Shown: piece after piece, positions 7,611 to 14,818 of the stretch
Numbering within the stretch: position 1 is the first letter of the stretch
Layout of the letters: every line of letters starts with the position of its first letter
Source: a virus
Length of the DNA: 54,343 nucleotides
Strand: one strand, 5' to 3'
Virus record (IMG/VR): IMGVR_UViG_3300029952_000031
Coordinates: 1 to 54,343 of that record
The notes under the pieces: generated by a model
What the model saw: the letters and a program-made list of their open reading frames with translations, nothing else
What the model was told of the DNA's origin: nothing
The model's database searches: none
Position numbers and translations under genes: made by a program

Positions 7611-7956
7611 TGAGAGATTCCTCGTAGTCGGCGACTGCCGCTTGTGGAGTTGCATAGGCGTTGTTGCCAAACAGGTAGACGACAGTCTGCGTGTTCGTGG
7701 GTTTGAGATGCTTCCAGACTCGAACGACACCGGTCGGCTTCCACTTGGAGAAGCCTTTGAAGGTGTAGAGCTGGTATTGCTGCTCGGACGACCCTTCGAA
7801 GTCGTCTCCGTACATCTGAATGCGCCACTCGTAGTGACGTTTGCCGCTGAGACGAACGAAGAAATCGTCCATCCAGCGACCTAGATCGGAGAACCGCGGA
7901 GGATGAACCTTCCACATGAAGAGCTTCCAGTGAAACCGATCGAGGAGAGCTCTCAC
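7576..7956 (-). CDS. Hypothetical protein, aromatic-rich
   Basis: A 126-residue protein starting at GTG 7956 with a GTGA overlap onto the upstream stop. It is rich in Trp, Tyr and Phe (FHWKLFMWKVHPP; YQLYTFKGFSKWKPTGVVRVWKHL), which suggests a compact beta or mixed fold. No catalytic motif or transmembrane segment is visible. Function unknown; it belongs to the RNAP operon. Confidence 0.7.
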   Translation of the reverse strand: MRALLDRFHWKLFMWKVHPPRFSDLGRWMDDFFVRLSGKRHYEWRIQMYGDDFEGSSEQQYQLYTFKGFSKWKPTGVVRVWKHLKPTNTQTVVYLFGNNAYATPQAAVADYEESLNVQVGSLVKGA

Positions 7957-8159
7957 TTCATTGGTTCCCGACCGGAGAAGTCATGGTTTTCGAGCTTCGC
8001 AGTCTGGATGGCGAGACGAGCTGTGCGGAGGGTCGAAAGACTCTGCCCAAACGTGCTTGGGTCAGTCCGTCGTTTCGGATCTGTGTGGGCTTCGAGCATC
8101 GCAACCGTGTCGATGAGCGAGTCATAGAGACGCTTTACTGTTGAGGGTGAGAGGTTCAT
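7953..8159 (-). CDS. Hypothetical small helical protein
   Basis: A 68-residue protein joined to both neighbours by 4-nt overlaps (ATGA at the start, GTGA at the end). It is predicted mostly alpha-helical (TVKRLYDSLIDTVAMLEAH; STLRTARLAIQTAKLE). There is no recognised family. Confidence 0.65.
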   Translation of the reverse strand: MNLSPSTVKRLYDSLIDTVAMLEAHTDPKRRTDPSTFGQSLSTLRTARLAIQTAKLENHDFSGREPMK

Positions 8160-8647
8160 TTCCAGATTGCTCGAACAGAGGTAGCCACGGCTCCGTAAGA
8201 GCCTGGGTGAAAGTTGTGCTTCGTGCAGCCGCCCTTGCAGGAGTAGCTGATGGGGAAAGCGCCAGCTTGCTGGGCCAGCCTGAAGACGCTGGCCCGAGCT
8301 GAGTTGATCGGAGCCGGCAGGATCACGACCTTGATCCGGGCTTTCACTGTCGCCAGGATCTTGCCCACACAGGGACCAGGAGCGTCATTGATGCCGGCGC
8401 TGATCACCACCCGGTCGAACTGAGTTCGAGGCATGTGAGCCAGGATCCAGCACGAACCCATGCTGGTCTTGGCGTAGGTCGAGACACGCAGAGCATGTCC
8501 CGTACCCACTGCAATCGAGTCGCCTATGGCTGCGTCCTGAGCCTTCGCCGGTGGCGTGAACCAGACAGTGAGACACACTCCGAGGAGTGCGACGATGGCC
8601 ATGGTCATGAACCAGGTAAGGTAGAGACGCATCGTGTGGGTGTTCAA
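8156..8647 (-). CDS. Secreted SGNH/GDSL-type hydrolase
   Basis: A 163-residue protein with an N-terminal signal peptide or anchor (hydrophobic 12-30, then a PPAKA-QD cleavage site near 36). The mature part has the SGNH blocks: IGDSIAVG with Ser44 as nucleophile, SAGINDAPG with Asn87, and NFHPGSYG with His147. The usual Asp of the DxxH block is His144 here, so the triad differs. The family removes acyl groups from lipids or polysaccharides. It starts at TTG 8647 overlapping the previous stop; an ATG five codons later is the alternative. An exported hydrolase made early could modify the cell surface, for example to block superinfection, but that is inference. Confidence 0.78.
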   Translation of the reverse strand: MNTHTMRLYLTWFMTMAIVALLGVCLTVWFTPPAKAQDAAIGDSIAVGTGHALRVSTYAKTSMGSCWILAHMPRTQFDRVVISAGINDAPGPCVGKILATVKARIKVVILPAPINSARASVFRLAQQAGAFPISYSCKGGCTKHNFHPGSYGAVATSVRAIWK

Positions 8648-8904
8648 ATCTCTGGCTCCATTGGTTGGTCCAGAATATCACCATCAATGTTGATGATAAC
8701 TGGCAGTCGTTGTGGGGTGTCGAATTCTTCCCCACAATTGTCGCAAGTATAATCTCCGAGAAAGTCGGAGATCACCCATGTACGTCGATAAGGATCGTAC
8801 CGTGTTGTTGCATCTCGACTGATGTCGGTGCAACTACACTTTGGGCAACATGGCCTTGTTCGCTTTTTCACTGGCGATGATCCGGAGAATGAACTGCTGT
8901 CCAT
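8644..8904 (-). CDS. Small zinc-ribbon protein
   Basis: An 86-residue protein with a treble or ribbon zinc site made of CPKC (residues 20-23) and CDNC (54-57). A short beta-rich stretch (RTWVISDFLGDYT) lies between them and an acidic tail follows. It overlaps the upstream gene by 71 nt, and no good ribosome site precedes the ATG at 8904. Translation coupled to the upstream gene is likely. A nucleic-acid or protein-binding role is typical of such ribbons but not shown. Confidence 0.7.
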   Translation of the reverse strand: MDSSSFSGSSPVKKRTRPCCPKCSCTDISRDATTRYDPYRRTWVISDFLGDYTCDNCGEEFDTPQRLPVIINIDGDILDQPMEPEI

Positions 8905-9073
8905 TGTCGAGGTGAAAGACGGGATTGTTGGCGTCGCTGACGTCGACGAAGTGGACCTTGCGAGCAGCCTGGTGCTCGACGTCTTTGATGAGGACGCTGA
9001 TCCACTGACCTTCGAGAAGATCTCGAATAGCCAGGCCGACGTCTCGGGTAGTGGCTCGAAAGCTCGTGCTCAC
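8834..9073 (-). CDS. Hypothetical protein
   Basis: A 79-residue protein starting at GTG 9073 in a GTGA overlap with the gene upstream. The sequence alternates beta-like segments (WISVLIKDVEHQAARKVHFV; PVFHLDNGQQFILRII). No motif is recognised. It is part of the continuous RNAP operon. Confidence 0.65.
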   Translation of the reverse strand: MSTSFRATTRDVGLAIRDLLEGQWISVLIKDVEHQAARKVHFVDVSDANNPVFHLDNGQQFILRIIASEKANKAMLPKV

Positions 9074-9651
9074 TTCGCCACACCCGTTTTGGGGATCTGG
9101 CTTTCCAGAGTGCTCAATCGAGCCATGAAGGACGACGAGAGCTTGGCGAACTGATCTGCGAATTCCAGCTTCAGAAGCTCGATGTCTTCCTTGAAGGCTG
9201 TGATCGCCGGATCTTCAGCGAGCTCGCCATACGCTTCCTTGCGGATCGCAGTGACGACCGAGACCGAGACATCCAGCTCTTTGGCGATCTTGGCGTCGGA
9301 CCAGCCAGAGTTGTAGACCCGCTTCTTCTCGTTGAAGTGATCATCGAGCGAAGCATAGATCTGTCGGGCAATCTTTGGATTGGGAGCGACTGAGGTTGAA
9401 GTCACTTTGCGTTCACCTTTCTGGCACTGGGCGCAGACTGGAGGGTATTTCAAAGAAATGTCCCAGCCTTCACGTTTGAAGGCCGGGACAAGATGTTCGG
9501 GAATGCAGTTGATCGGTCGACCGATAGTCTGAGACGCTCCACATTTACAGTGGATGTACCAGCCAGATCGACCTGAGTTTCTATAGGTGTAATACAGCCC
9601 GTAGGCTGCATTCATCTTGATGATGTCTTTAGGAGAGTGGGTGCCAGCCAT
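9070..9651 (-). CDS. DNA-binding protein with zinc site and HTH
   Basis: A 193-residue protein. The N-terminal part has a possible four-Cys zinc site (CKCG at 36-39 and CAQC at 73-76). Residues about 115-140 are a helix-turn-helix (SGWSDAKIAKELDVSVSVV). The C-terminal 45 residues form a probable coiled coil (EDIELLKLEFADQFAKLSS). This arrangement fits a sequence-specific DNA-binding oligomer. It lies just downstream of RNAP2; in N4 a separate protein helps the heterodimeric RNAP find middle promoters, so a transcription role is possible. GAGGTG precedes the ATG at 9651. Confidence 0.72.
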   Translation of the reverse strand: MAGTHSPKDIIKMNAAYGLYYTYRNSGRSGWYIHCKCGASQTIGRPINCIPEHLVPAFKREGWDISLKYPPVCAQCQKGERKVTSTSVAPNPKIARQIYASLDDHFNEKKRVYNSGWSDAKIAKELDVSVSVVTAIRKEAYGELAEDPAITAFKEDIELLKLEFADQFAKLSSSFMARLSTLESQIPKTGVAK

Positions 9652-9797
9652 TACTCACACCTCAGCTTTCCGCACTTCTTGCAGACGTAGCTGGGATAAT
9701 GACCGAACGGGATCTCTGCGTGAGAGCAAGTCGTTCGAACCCACCAGAGCGAGAGATCGTAATAGATCTCCCAGAGGCGCCTTCTAAGATAGCGCAT
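9651..9797 (-). CDS. Small zinc-binding protein
   Basis: A 48-residue ORF (MRYLRRRLWEIYYDLSLWW, ending KKCGKLRCE). GGAGAG lies 5 nt before the ATG at 9797. It overlaps the RNAP2 stop by 14 nt and its own stop overlaps the next start as TAATG. Cys24, His26, Cys39 and Cys42 could bind one zinc. The N-terminal helix is strongly basic and aromatic. The clean start and double overlap make it a likely real gene. Function unknown. Confidence 0.7.
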   Translation of the reverse strand: MRYLRRRLWEIYYDLSLWWVRTTCSHAEIPFGHYPSYVCKKCGKLRCE

Positions 9798-11007
9798 AGT
9801 TGCTCTCCAATATGTCCTGAGCCAGTGTGGGATCGAGCTTGCCCACCTGGACTTCGCGATTTACCAGTTGGCTCAACACGAAGCTCAAAAGATCGCTCTT
9901 TGCAATCAAATATAGCTGCATGTTGTACTGTTGCCGCAGATCGTCCCCGTAGTGAGGGAGACATCGGAAGCAATCGTGAATAGACATAACCTTGAAGGGA
10001 CGCTTCGGAAGGCTGTCGATCAGCTTGGAGATCTCGGCTCGGTCCACGAAAACGATGGTGTCGCTGTCGAGGTAGTCCAGGATTCTCGCCGAGAGATAGC
10101 CGCTCTTCTGGAAGAGCTTCCAGAGGATGCCCACCATGCGATGAGCCTCTTTGCTGAACTCTGGCGTGCCGAAGTGCGATTCCACTTCATCAGCCAGGAT
10201 CTCTTTGAGCAGCTCGATCCAGTTGGGATCGTAATCGCAGCGCCTGCTGATCTCCCGAACGATCATTCCGTCGATCGAGTGGATGGTGTTGGCGCCGAGA
10301 GATCTTCCCTCTTTGGTCGGAGCGTTGATCTTGCGGGTGATGTCGAACGGCTCGTTCAGGAAGTTCACGACTTCGCTGGCCTGAGCCATGACTTTGATGT
10401 GTACGTGGAAATTGTCGGGAAGCACCCAGTCATTGCTGAGGGCTTCGCCGTCCCAGATCTCGAGGAAGGTCTCGTTCAGTTCCCATGCAGCCGGCGCAAG
10501 CCGCTTCATGGTGTCGAGGAAAGTGACGAGCAGCTTGCCTTCGCCGAAGACTTCCTTGGGCACAGCGACAGACCCATAGAGAGCCGTCATAATCGCTCGC
10601 TTGGTGTCTTCGCGTTTGATCTTGGCGCTCTCACCGAGCTGCGAGATCATGTCCTCGTAGACGAGTGTGTAGGCGTCAGAGCGCTTGTCATTTCCCTGGT
10701 TCGGCTTCACCACATTGCACAGCTCAGCTGCGCTCCTGTCTCCGGTGAGAGCAGCCAGCAGCTGCAATCCAGAGCTGGTGGCATCGAGCGAGATCGCATA
10801 GCCGATGGGCTCTCCAGCCAGGACGCTCTCGTAGGCTTTGACGCCGGCGTAGAAGAGAGCAGGCTCTTCAGCCTGGTGGAGCATCTCGTGGAGATGGTCT
10901 TGGTGCTCTTCGAACCAGGCGAGACGCTCAGCCCAAGTGCGTTTGTCGAGCCCGAAGTTATTCGCAATGTCGATCTGTAGATATTGACGACCTGTGAACC
11001 TTTGCAT
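9784..11007 (-). CDS. T7-like RNA polymerase, catalytic subunit (N4 RNAP2/gp16-type)
   Basis: A 407-residue protein equal to the C-terminal, catalytic half of a single-subunit RNA polymerase; N4 gp16 is about the same size. Motif A is SLDATSSGLQ with Asp75. Motif B is KREDTKRAIMTALYG with Arg132, Lys136 and Tyr144 (the spacing found in T7 RNAP). Motif C is SIHDCF with His344/Asp345. It would act with the RNAP1-like subunit to transcribe middle genes. AAGGAG lies 6 nt before the ATG at 11007. RNAP1, the HNH-like gene and RNAP2 are in the same orientation, with a small plus-strand gene between. Confidence 0.95.
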   Translation of the reverse strand: MQRFTGRQYLQIDIANNFGLDKRTWAERLAWFEEHQDHLHEMLHQAEEPALFYAGVKAYESVLAGEPIGYAISLDATSSGLQLLAALTGDRSAAELCNVVKPNQGNDKRSDAYTLVYEDMISQLGESAKIKREDTKRAIMTALYGSVAVPKEVFGEGKLLVTFLDTMKRLAPAAWELNETFLEIWDGEALSNDWVLPDNFHVHIKVMAQASEVVNFLNEPFDITRKINAPTKEGRSLGANTIHSIDGMIVREISRRCDYDPNWIELLKEILADEVESHFGTPEFSKEAHRMVGILWKLFQKSGYLSARILDYLDSDTIVFVDRAEISKLIDSLPKRPFKVMSIHDCFRCLPHYGDDLRQQYNMQLYLIAKSDLLSFVLSQLVNREVQVGKLDPTLAQDILESNYALS

Positions 11008-11033
11008 GGTACGCTCCTTAAGGTTGTGAGGGG

Positions 11034-11234
11034 ATGATGATCAAAAGATTAGGCAGAGTTCTGTACGTCCTCGGCTGCGTCTCAGCAGGAGGATTTCTAA
11101 TAACTCTGTTTTTTGTGCTGACGTATAACGAGGACTACGGCATGAATGCGATAGTAATCGCTGGCTTTACCGGGGTCTCTTTTGTGTGTTGGTTTGCTGG
11201 ACGAAGCGCTCGTTACATTCTATCGAACGAGTGA
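11034..11234 (+). CDS. Small two-pass membrane protein, opposite strand
   Basis: A 66-residue protein on the plus strand inside the minus-strand RNAP operon, in a gap with no minus-strand gene. Two hydrophobic segments (VLYVLGCVSAGGFLITLFFVL; AIVIAGFTGVSFVCWFAG, each shortened here) flank a short acidic loop, with a positively charged start (MMIKRLGR). AAGG lies about 10 nt before the first ATG. The sequence has the look of a true membrane protein rather than a shadow ORF. Opposite orientation suggests its own promoter, as in morons or lysogenic conversion genes. Function unknown. Confidence 0.6.
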   Translation: MMIKRLGRVLYVLGCVSAGGFLITLFFVLTYNEDYGMNAIVIAGFTGVSFVCWFAGRSARYILSNE

Positions 11235-11238
11235 CTAC

Positions 11239-11493
11239 TTACGACTTGTTGTCGCCTCGGTTGGCGTGGATCGAACGGAGGTCCCAGTTGCTTGGGGCGT
11301 TCGAACCGTGATGCCGGAGCGGATCTCTGTGATCCACGTCCTTGCCTTTAAGGGAGCCCTTGATTGCGGTGTGCAAGTGGTGCGCCACATCATAGCGCGC
11401 TTTGTTACGCTCTTCACGCTGCTTGACCTCCTTCGCAGAGTCCTCGAACTTGGTCGCCTGCTTATAGTTGCGCTTTTTGCCGGGCTTCTTCAT
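11239..11493 (-). CDS. Small basic HNH-like protein
   Basis: An 84-residue basic protein. Its C-terminal half (KGKDVDHRDPLRHHGSN, then NWDLRS and NRGD) has the DH...N...N pattern of HNH endonuclease-like phage proteins, without the Cys pairs of full HNH enzymes. It overlaps the RNAP1 stop by ATGA and sits between the two RNAP subunit genes. It may be a minimal nuclease or a relic DNA-binding domain; activity cannot be decided from sequence. Confidence 0.72.
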   Translation of the reverse strand: MKKPGKKRNYKQATKFEDSAKEVKQREERNKARYDVAHHLHTAIKGSLKGKDVDHRDPLRHHGSNAPSNWDLRSIHANRGDNKS

Positions 11494-12353
11494 TCAATAA
11501 GCTCCTTATCTGCGAACTCTACCACGGCTTTGTTCCAGGGAGTTCCCTGGTAATTGACGTGATAACCTTGGCAGTACACTCGCCCACGCTTGTCATACTT
11601 GTGGGTGAGGTGGAAGTGATCGCTGTGCTGCATGAGCAAAGCCATTACGTGCTTCGCAGTGCGATCGTACTTATTGAATGCCTTCTTTCGACGCTCAAAG
11701 TCATCTCGAGTTTCACCCTCTTTAGGTTTGTCGAGATGCCGCCACTTGTTCTTCACCATGAGCGCCGTGTCAGCGTTCACTGTGAACCGGATCTCGTTCA
11801 TTCGGTTCAGGTGATCGAGACAGACATCATCTTCATGGTGGTTGTTGCGCAGGATCACGCTTCCTTGGTTCAGGAAATATCCAGTGTCCCTGTTCTTGGT
11901 GATCGGCTTGGGCTCGACGACCATGGGAAGAGGGTACTGGAAGCGATCGATGTCCTCTTGGACCTCGGGACTGATCTCGAACTTGACCACGAAGATCTTG
12001 AGGGTCGGCTCCCAGTCGACGAGATCTGCCAGCACAGCCTTGAGCAGCATATCAGCGACGACTTGGGCGTCATTGAAGTGGTGGTACAAGAGTCCCACCA
12101 GGGTCTGGATGTTGGCTCTCTTGTGAAGAGCCATCTGAACCAGCAGGTCCAAACCAAAGCTCACGGGGATCTCCGACGAGATCAGGAAATCCGTGAAATT
12201 GGCTTCCTCGCAGTTCTGAAACTCAGCCTTGATGCGAGGGATCGTCTGGTTCTTGGAATAGAGGCGCTCAAGCTCGATCTGATGAGCCACCAGCGTCTTC
12301 TGCGTGTCAGTCGGAGCAACCTCCAACTCTTCGCACTGCATCTCGGTGTCCAT
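11490..12353 (-). CDS. T7-like RNA polymerase, N-terminal subunit (N4 RNAP1/gp15-type)
   Basis: A 287-residue protein from the ATG at 12353 (MDTEMQC, AGAGAG upstream); the longer open frame runs over the previous gene. It matches N4 gp15 in size and position. Near the C-terminus is DKRGRVY (254-260), the DxxGR motif of single-subunit RNA polymerases that contacts the RNA-DNA hybrid, followed by the QGTPWNKAVVEFA segment. The catalytic motifs are supplied by the RNAP2-like subunit. Splitting between DxxGR and motif A is the hallmark of N4-like heterodimeric RNAP. It ends in an ATGA overlap with the HNH-like gene. Confidence 0.92.
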   Translation of the reverse strand: MDTEMQCEELEVAPTDTQKTLVAHQIELERLYSKNQTIPRIKAEFQNCEEANFTDFLISSEIPVSFGLDLLVQMALHKRANIQTLVGLLYHHFNDAQVVADMLLKAVLADLVDWEPTLKIFVVKFEISPEVQEDIDRFQYPLPMVVEPKPITKNRDTGYFLNQGSVILRNNHHEDDVCLDHLNRMNEIRFTVNADTALMVKNKWRHLDKPKEGETRDDFERRKKAFNKYDRTAKHVMALLMQHSDHFHLTHKYDKRGRVYCQGYHVNYQGTPWNKAVVEFADKELIE

Positions 12354-12364
12354 GGTTTCTCTCT

Positions 12365-12637
12365 CTAAAGTTTGAGGAAAGCGTTCAGGTCTCGGCCAGT
12401 CTGAGTCTGGCCAGGATTTTTGGGAGTCTGGTCCTTGGCCGGCACTCCGGCCCAGCCGGTGACCTTGTGGGAAGGTTCGCCGTCGCTGGAGCATCGATAG
12501 AATTCGAAGGTGCCTTTGGCCTCTTCCATCCAGCAGTAATAGAATCGGTTACCTTCGAAGGTCCGATAGAACATGACACGACAGAACCCATTGTCTTCGT
12601 GCAAGAATGTGAGTTTGTCAGGTTCTGCGGAGGCCAT
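12365..12637 (-). CDS. Hypothetical protein
   Basis: A 90-residue protein. The start at 12637 is preceded by GAACCAAGGAAAG, which includes a ribosome site and the recurrent GAACCAAGG word. The first 55 residues look like a small beta sheet (CRVMFYRTFEGNRFYYCWME), and the rest is polar and Pro/Gly-rich. I recognise no family. Confidence 0.68.
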   Translation of the reverse strand: MASAEPDKLTFLHEDNGFCRVMFYRTFEGNRFYYCWMEEAKGTFEFYRCSSDGEPSHKVTGWAGVPAKDQTPKNPGQTQTGRDLNAFLKL

Positions 12638-12651
12638 GTTCTTTCCTTGGT

Positions 12652-12897
12652 TCAGGGAGTGATGTCGGAGATCCAGCGCTTCAGAGCAGGGAGTGTGGTG
12701 ATCCCAGTGCCGACGATGCCCTTCTCGGGTTCGACGACAGTGGGTAGGGATCGCACCCCATATTTCTGAGCAGCTTCTGAGTTCTGCTCCAGGTCGAGGT
12801 ACTCGAAGAAGTGAGGGCTATCGCCGTCAGCTTCGATGGCTCTCCAGAGCGCCTTGCAGCTGGAGCACCAGGTGGCGCCGAAGATGAGAATTTTCAC
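12652..12897 (-). CDS. Thioredoxin/glutaredoxin-like protein
   Basis: An 81-residue thioredoxin-fold protein. GTG at 12897 is chosen because AAGGA precedes it and it overlaps the upstream stop as GTGA; the longer frame lies over another gene. Residues 2-14 carry KILIFGATWCSSC, with the CxxC redox site CSSC; the cis-Pro loop is VRSLPTVV. It is shorter than standard thioredoxin. It could reduce ribonucleotide reductase or act in redox balance; phage thioredoxin-like proteins often support dNTP synthesis. No ribonucleotide reductase is in this window. Confidence 0.88.
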   Translation of the reverse strand: MKILIFGATWCSSCKALWRAIEADGDSPHFFEYLDLEQNSEAAQKYGVRSLPTVVEPEKGIVGTGITTLPALKRWISDITP

Positions 12898-13166
12898 GAT
12901 TGGATGTCCTTCCAATATTTCGCGAGGGTCTCCTCGGTATAAGGCTTCCAATACTCGCAGGACTCTTTGTGAAGACGATCCTTTGCATAAACACAATCTG
13001 AACGAGTGTTCGTATCTATGACGCACCCATCAGGTTCAGTGCCTGGCTTCATCGAGAAGAGATCGCAGAAGCACCCATGCTTGACGCCTGTTGGACCTAT
13101 GACGATCCAGCCGGCCTCACGAAGCAGCTTGGCAGCTGCTTCTTCTTCAGTGGTCGGAAGTCTCAT
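12894..13166 (-). CDS. Cysteine-rich hypothetical protein
   Basis: A 90-residue protein with five Cys (HGCFCDLF, DGCVID, SDCVY, ESCEYW), enough for one metal or for disulfides. The N-terminal helix is Glu/Ala-rich (TTEEEAAAKLLREAGW). It overlaps both neighbours by 4 nt. No family is recognised. Confidence 0.66.
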   Translation of the reverse strand: MRLPTTEEEAAAKLLREAGWIVIGPTGVKHGCFCDLFSMKPGTEPDGCVIDTNTRSDCVYAKDRLHKESCEYWKPYTEETLAKYWKDIQS

Positions 13167-13450
13167 GGGAGCTCCAAGGTGATCGGGACGACTTGCATGT
13201 CGTTGATGTCACGACTGGGAACGGGACGGATTTGCCCATTCCAGGCGCCTTCATCGGACTGATAGCGACCTCGTACCCAGCAGCGCAGAGCTCCCTGAGC
13301 ATCTTTAGCTGTCCGAAAGACTCGAGGGAGATCGTTGGCTTCTGGCTTTCCTGGCTCATAAGCCGTGCTGCCACGTCCAGACTGGCAATAGCCCATGAGG
13401 AGATAGTTCCCCGTAGGCATATGTCGAATGGCAAACATCGAGATGATCAT
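13163..13450 (-). CDS. Conserved phage hypothetical protein
   Basis: A 95-residue protein beginning MIISMFAIRHMPTGNYL. Many phages of Proteobacteria encode proteins that start with this AIRHxPTGNYLP-type strand and later have a Trp-containing helix (ALRCWVRGRY). The fold and role are unknown. It has ATGA-type overlaps at both ends, within the RNAP operon. Confidence 0.72.
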   Translation of the reverse strand: MIISMFAIRHMPTGNYLLMGYCQSGRGSTAYEPGKPEANDLPRVFRTAKDAQGALRCWVRGRYQSDEGAWNGQIRPVPSRDINDMQVVPITLELP

Positions 13451-13722
13451 GACTTGATCACCTCTTGAACCAAGGAAGGGAGCACACTCACTTGGGTGTA
13501 GTAATCCGTCTTGGGGTAATTCACACGAAGAGTGGGACTTACTATCGCAACGATGACATTGTCATCGTAATCAACGATGGTGACTTCCCCATGCTGGGTG
13601 ATGAATATCAGAGCTTTCTGAATAGCCTGGGCTAGAGTGCCTTTGATCGAGCCGATCTTGGCGGTTCGAGAGGACCAAGCTGCGTTCTTGGCTGGTCTGG
13701 TGAAGCAGTAGCGCTTGATCAT
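13447..13722 (-). CDS. Hypothetical protein
   Basis: A 91-residue protein with a basic start (MIKRYCFTRPAKNAAW) and a central beta-rich part (GEVTIVDYDDNVIVAIV). It overlaps both neighbouring genes by 4 nt. No motif is recognised. Confidence 0.65.
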   Translation of the reverse strand: MIKRYCFTRPAKNAAWSSRTAKIGSIKGTLAQAIQKALIFITQHGEVTIVDYDDNVIVAIVSPTLRVNYPKTDYYTQVSVLPSLVQEVIKS

Positions 13723-13916
13723 AGCACTCTCTCAAGAGCACCATTGACCCACTTGTAGTTCACTCGCTCATTGACCTCGACAGCACGAGAGTCAGTGACT
13801 GTGGTCCAACGCCACATGAGAGCTTTGGCATTGTCCTCGGCTTCCTGCTTGGTCTCGAAGACCAGCGCATTGCGAGAGAACTTGCCGTCCACCTCGACTT
13901 CAGGCTTCCAAGCCAT
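13719..13916 (-). CDS. Conserved small phage protein
   Basis: A 65-residue protein. The ATG at 13916 overlaps the upstream stop as TGATG; the longer open frame is a shadow of the upstream gene. The sequence NALVFETKQEAEDNAKALMWRWTTVTDSRAVE matches, in pattern, small proteins common in alphaproteobacterial phages (helix with paired acidic residues, then a Trp-rich strand). I give only part of it as evidence: RNALVFETKQEAE and MWRWTTVTDSR. Function unknown. Confidence 0.72.
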   Translation of the reverse strand: MAWKPEVEVDGKFSRNALVFETKQEAEDNAKALMWRWTTVTDSRAVEVNERVNYKWVNGALERVL

Positions 13917-14299
13917 CAGACGCTCCCCCAGTAGACCCGACCGTCGCCGAGGATCTGAGCCCACATGCTGTCGAACTCGCAGTTCTTGGGCGCCTCCATG
14001 AACATCGGAGCGATCTCGGTGGCTTTGAAGCCGGCCAGGCCACAGCCGATCTGCGTCACCCTGAAGGTGAGTTTGCGGTGACCATGAGCGAAGGCGATGA
14101 AGCCCTGCACGTACTGATGCACCCGCTTGATTGGGAGCGTTTCGAGGTTCTCGTCCTTGGTGGGAATGGCGAAGCTTTCGCCCATGTGCCCATAGCTGAA
14201 GCCCCATCGGGCTCCATGCTTCTTGTAGGCTTCAGCAGCTGCGCCAGCTCCATGAACTCCCGCTTCATTGCTTCCGAATACGAACACGCTTTTCGGCAT
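13916..14299 (-). CDS. Macro-domain-like phage protein (A1S_2505-type)
   Basis: A 127-residue protein starting at 14299 (MPKSVFVFGSNEAG); AAGGA lies 9 nt upstream. The N-terminal FGSNEAGVHGAGAA and later IPTKDEN, VTQIGCGLAGF and IAPMF match the A1S_2505 family of phage non-structural proteins. These resemble macro domains that bind ADP-ribose or related nucleotides. No experimental function is known to me. It overlaps the zinc-protein gene upstream by 35 nt. An ADP-ribose-type ligand would be of interest given the Tad2-like gene at 20124, but this link is speculation. Confidence 0.82.
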   Translation of the reverse strand: MPKSVFVFGSNEAGVHGAGAAAEAYKKHGARWGFSYGHMGESFAIPTKDENLETLPIKRVHQYVQGFIAFAHGHRKLTFRVTQIGCGLAGFKATEIAPMFMEAPKNCEFDSMWAQILGDGRVYWGSV

Positions 14300-14477
14300 C
14301 TTGGTTGTTCCTTTTTTCAATGAATTCGAGGGTTTGTCGGGATCTCTCAGCCACAACGCAGAAGCTGTGTGCGGTGAAGAGCTTGGTGTAATCTTGGGGA
14401 GAGCCGCCATATCGAGCAGCTCTCTCGGAGGCCGAGGGAACGAGATGGATCTCAGTTCCACAGAGCTTGCATTTCAT
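14265..14477 (-). CDS. Small zinc-knuckle protein
   Basis: A 70-residue basic protein starting MKCKLCGTEIHLVPS. CxxC at the N-terminus with H11 and a later Cys (SFC) could bind zinc. The C-terminal half is a charged helix (RSRQTLEFIEKRNNQDAEKR). Its start overlaps the previous stop (ATGA) and its end overlaps the macro-like gene by 35 nt. Function unknown. Confidence 0.66.
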   Translation of the reverse strand: MKCKLCGTEIHLVPSASERAARYGGSPQDYTKLFTAHSFCVVAERSRQTLEFIEKRNNQDAEKRVRIRKQ

Positions 14478-14818
14478 AACGATTCTAACTTGTAGAATCC
14501 GGACCTGAAAGAGCTGACGCCGGCATACGTGTAGCGTTTCTGGCGCTGCTTTCGAGGAGGCAATACGAAGACCTTAGCTCTCCAGCCTTGGCCTTTGCCG
14601 TTGCCTTCGATGATCTTCATGATCCGGACACGTCGACCATCCTGGGCAACCCAGAGACTGTCGATCTCGGGTTGAGGATTGAAGTATTTGTCCTGCTCGA
14701 TGATCGCTGCATCGAGGTTCGAGGGATAAGCGCCATGCTCATCCAGGATCTTTACTGGGCCACTCATGGCCTCGTATTTGTCCCAGAAGTTGGGCTCTGT
14801 CTTACTGAGAGTGCTCAT
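14474..14818 (-). CDS. Hypothetical protein
   Basis: A 114-residue protein. Residues about 50-105 look like a small beta barrel (SLWVAQDGRRVRIMKI; WRAKVFVLPPRKQRQ), preceded by a polar helix. It is joined to neighbours by 4-nt overlaps. No recognised family. Confidence 0.66.
   Translation of the reverse strand: MSTLSKTEPNFWDKYEAMSGPVKILDEHGAYPSNLDAAIIEQDKYFNPQPEIDSLWVAQDGRRVRIMKIIEGNGKGQGWRAKVFVLPPRKQRQKRYTYAGVSSFRSGFYKLESL

Noticed and set aside
9721-9760. TTCGAACCC as a tRNA T-loop
   Set aside because: No acceptor, D or anticodon arms fold around it; it is within the small zinc protein gene.
9662-9973. 103-codon minus-strand frame over the RNAP2 end
   Set aside because: A different frame encodes the 48-residue zinc protein with a perfect ribosome site and overlaps; this one is Ser/Arg-rich shadow.
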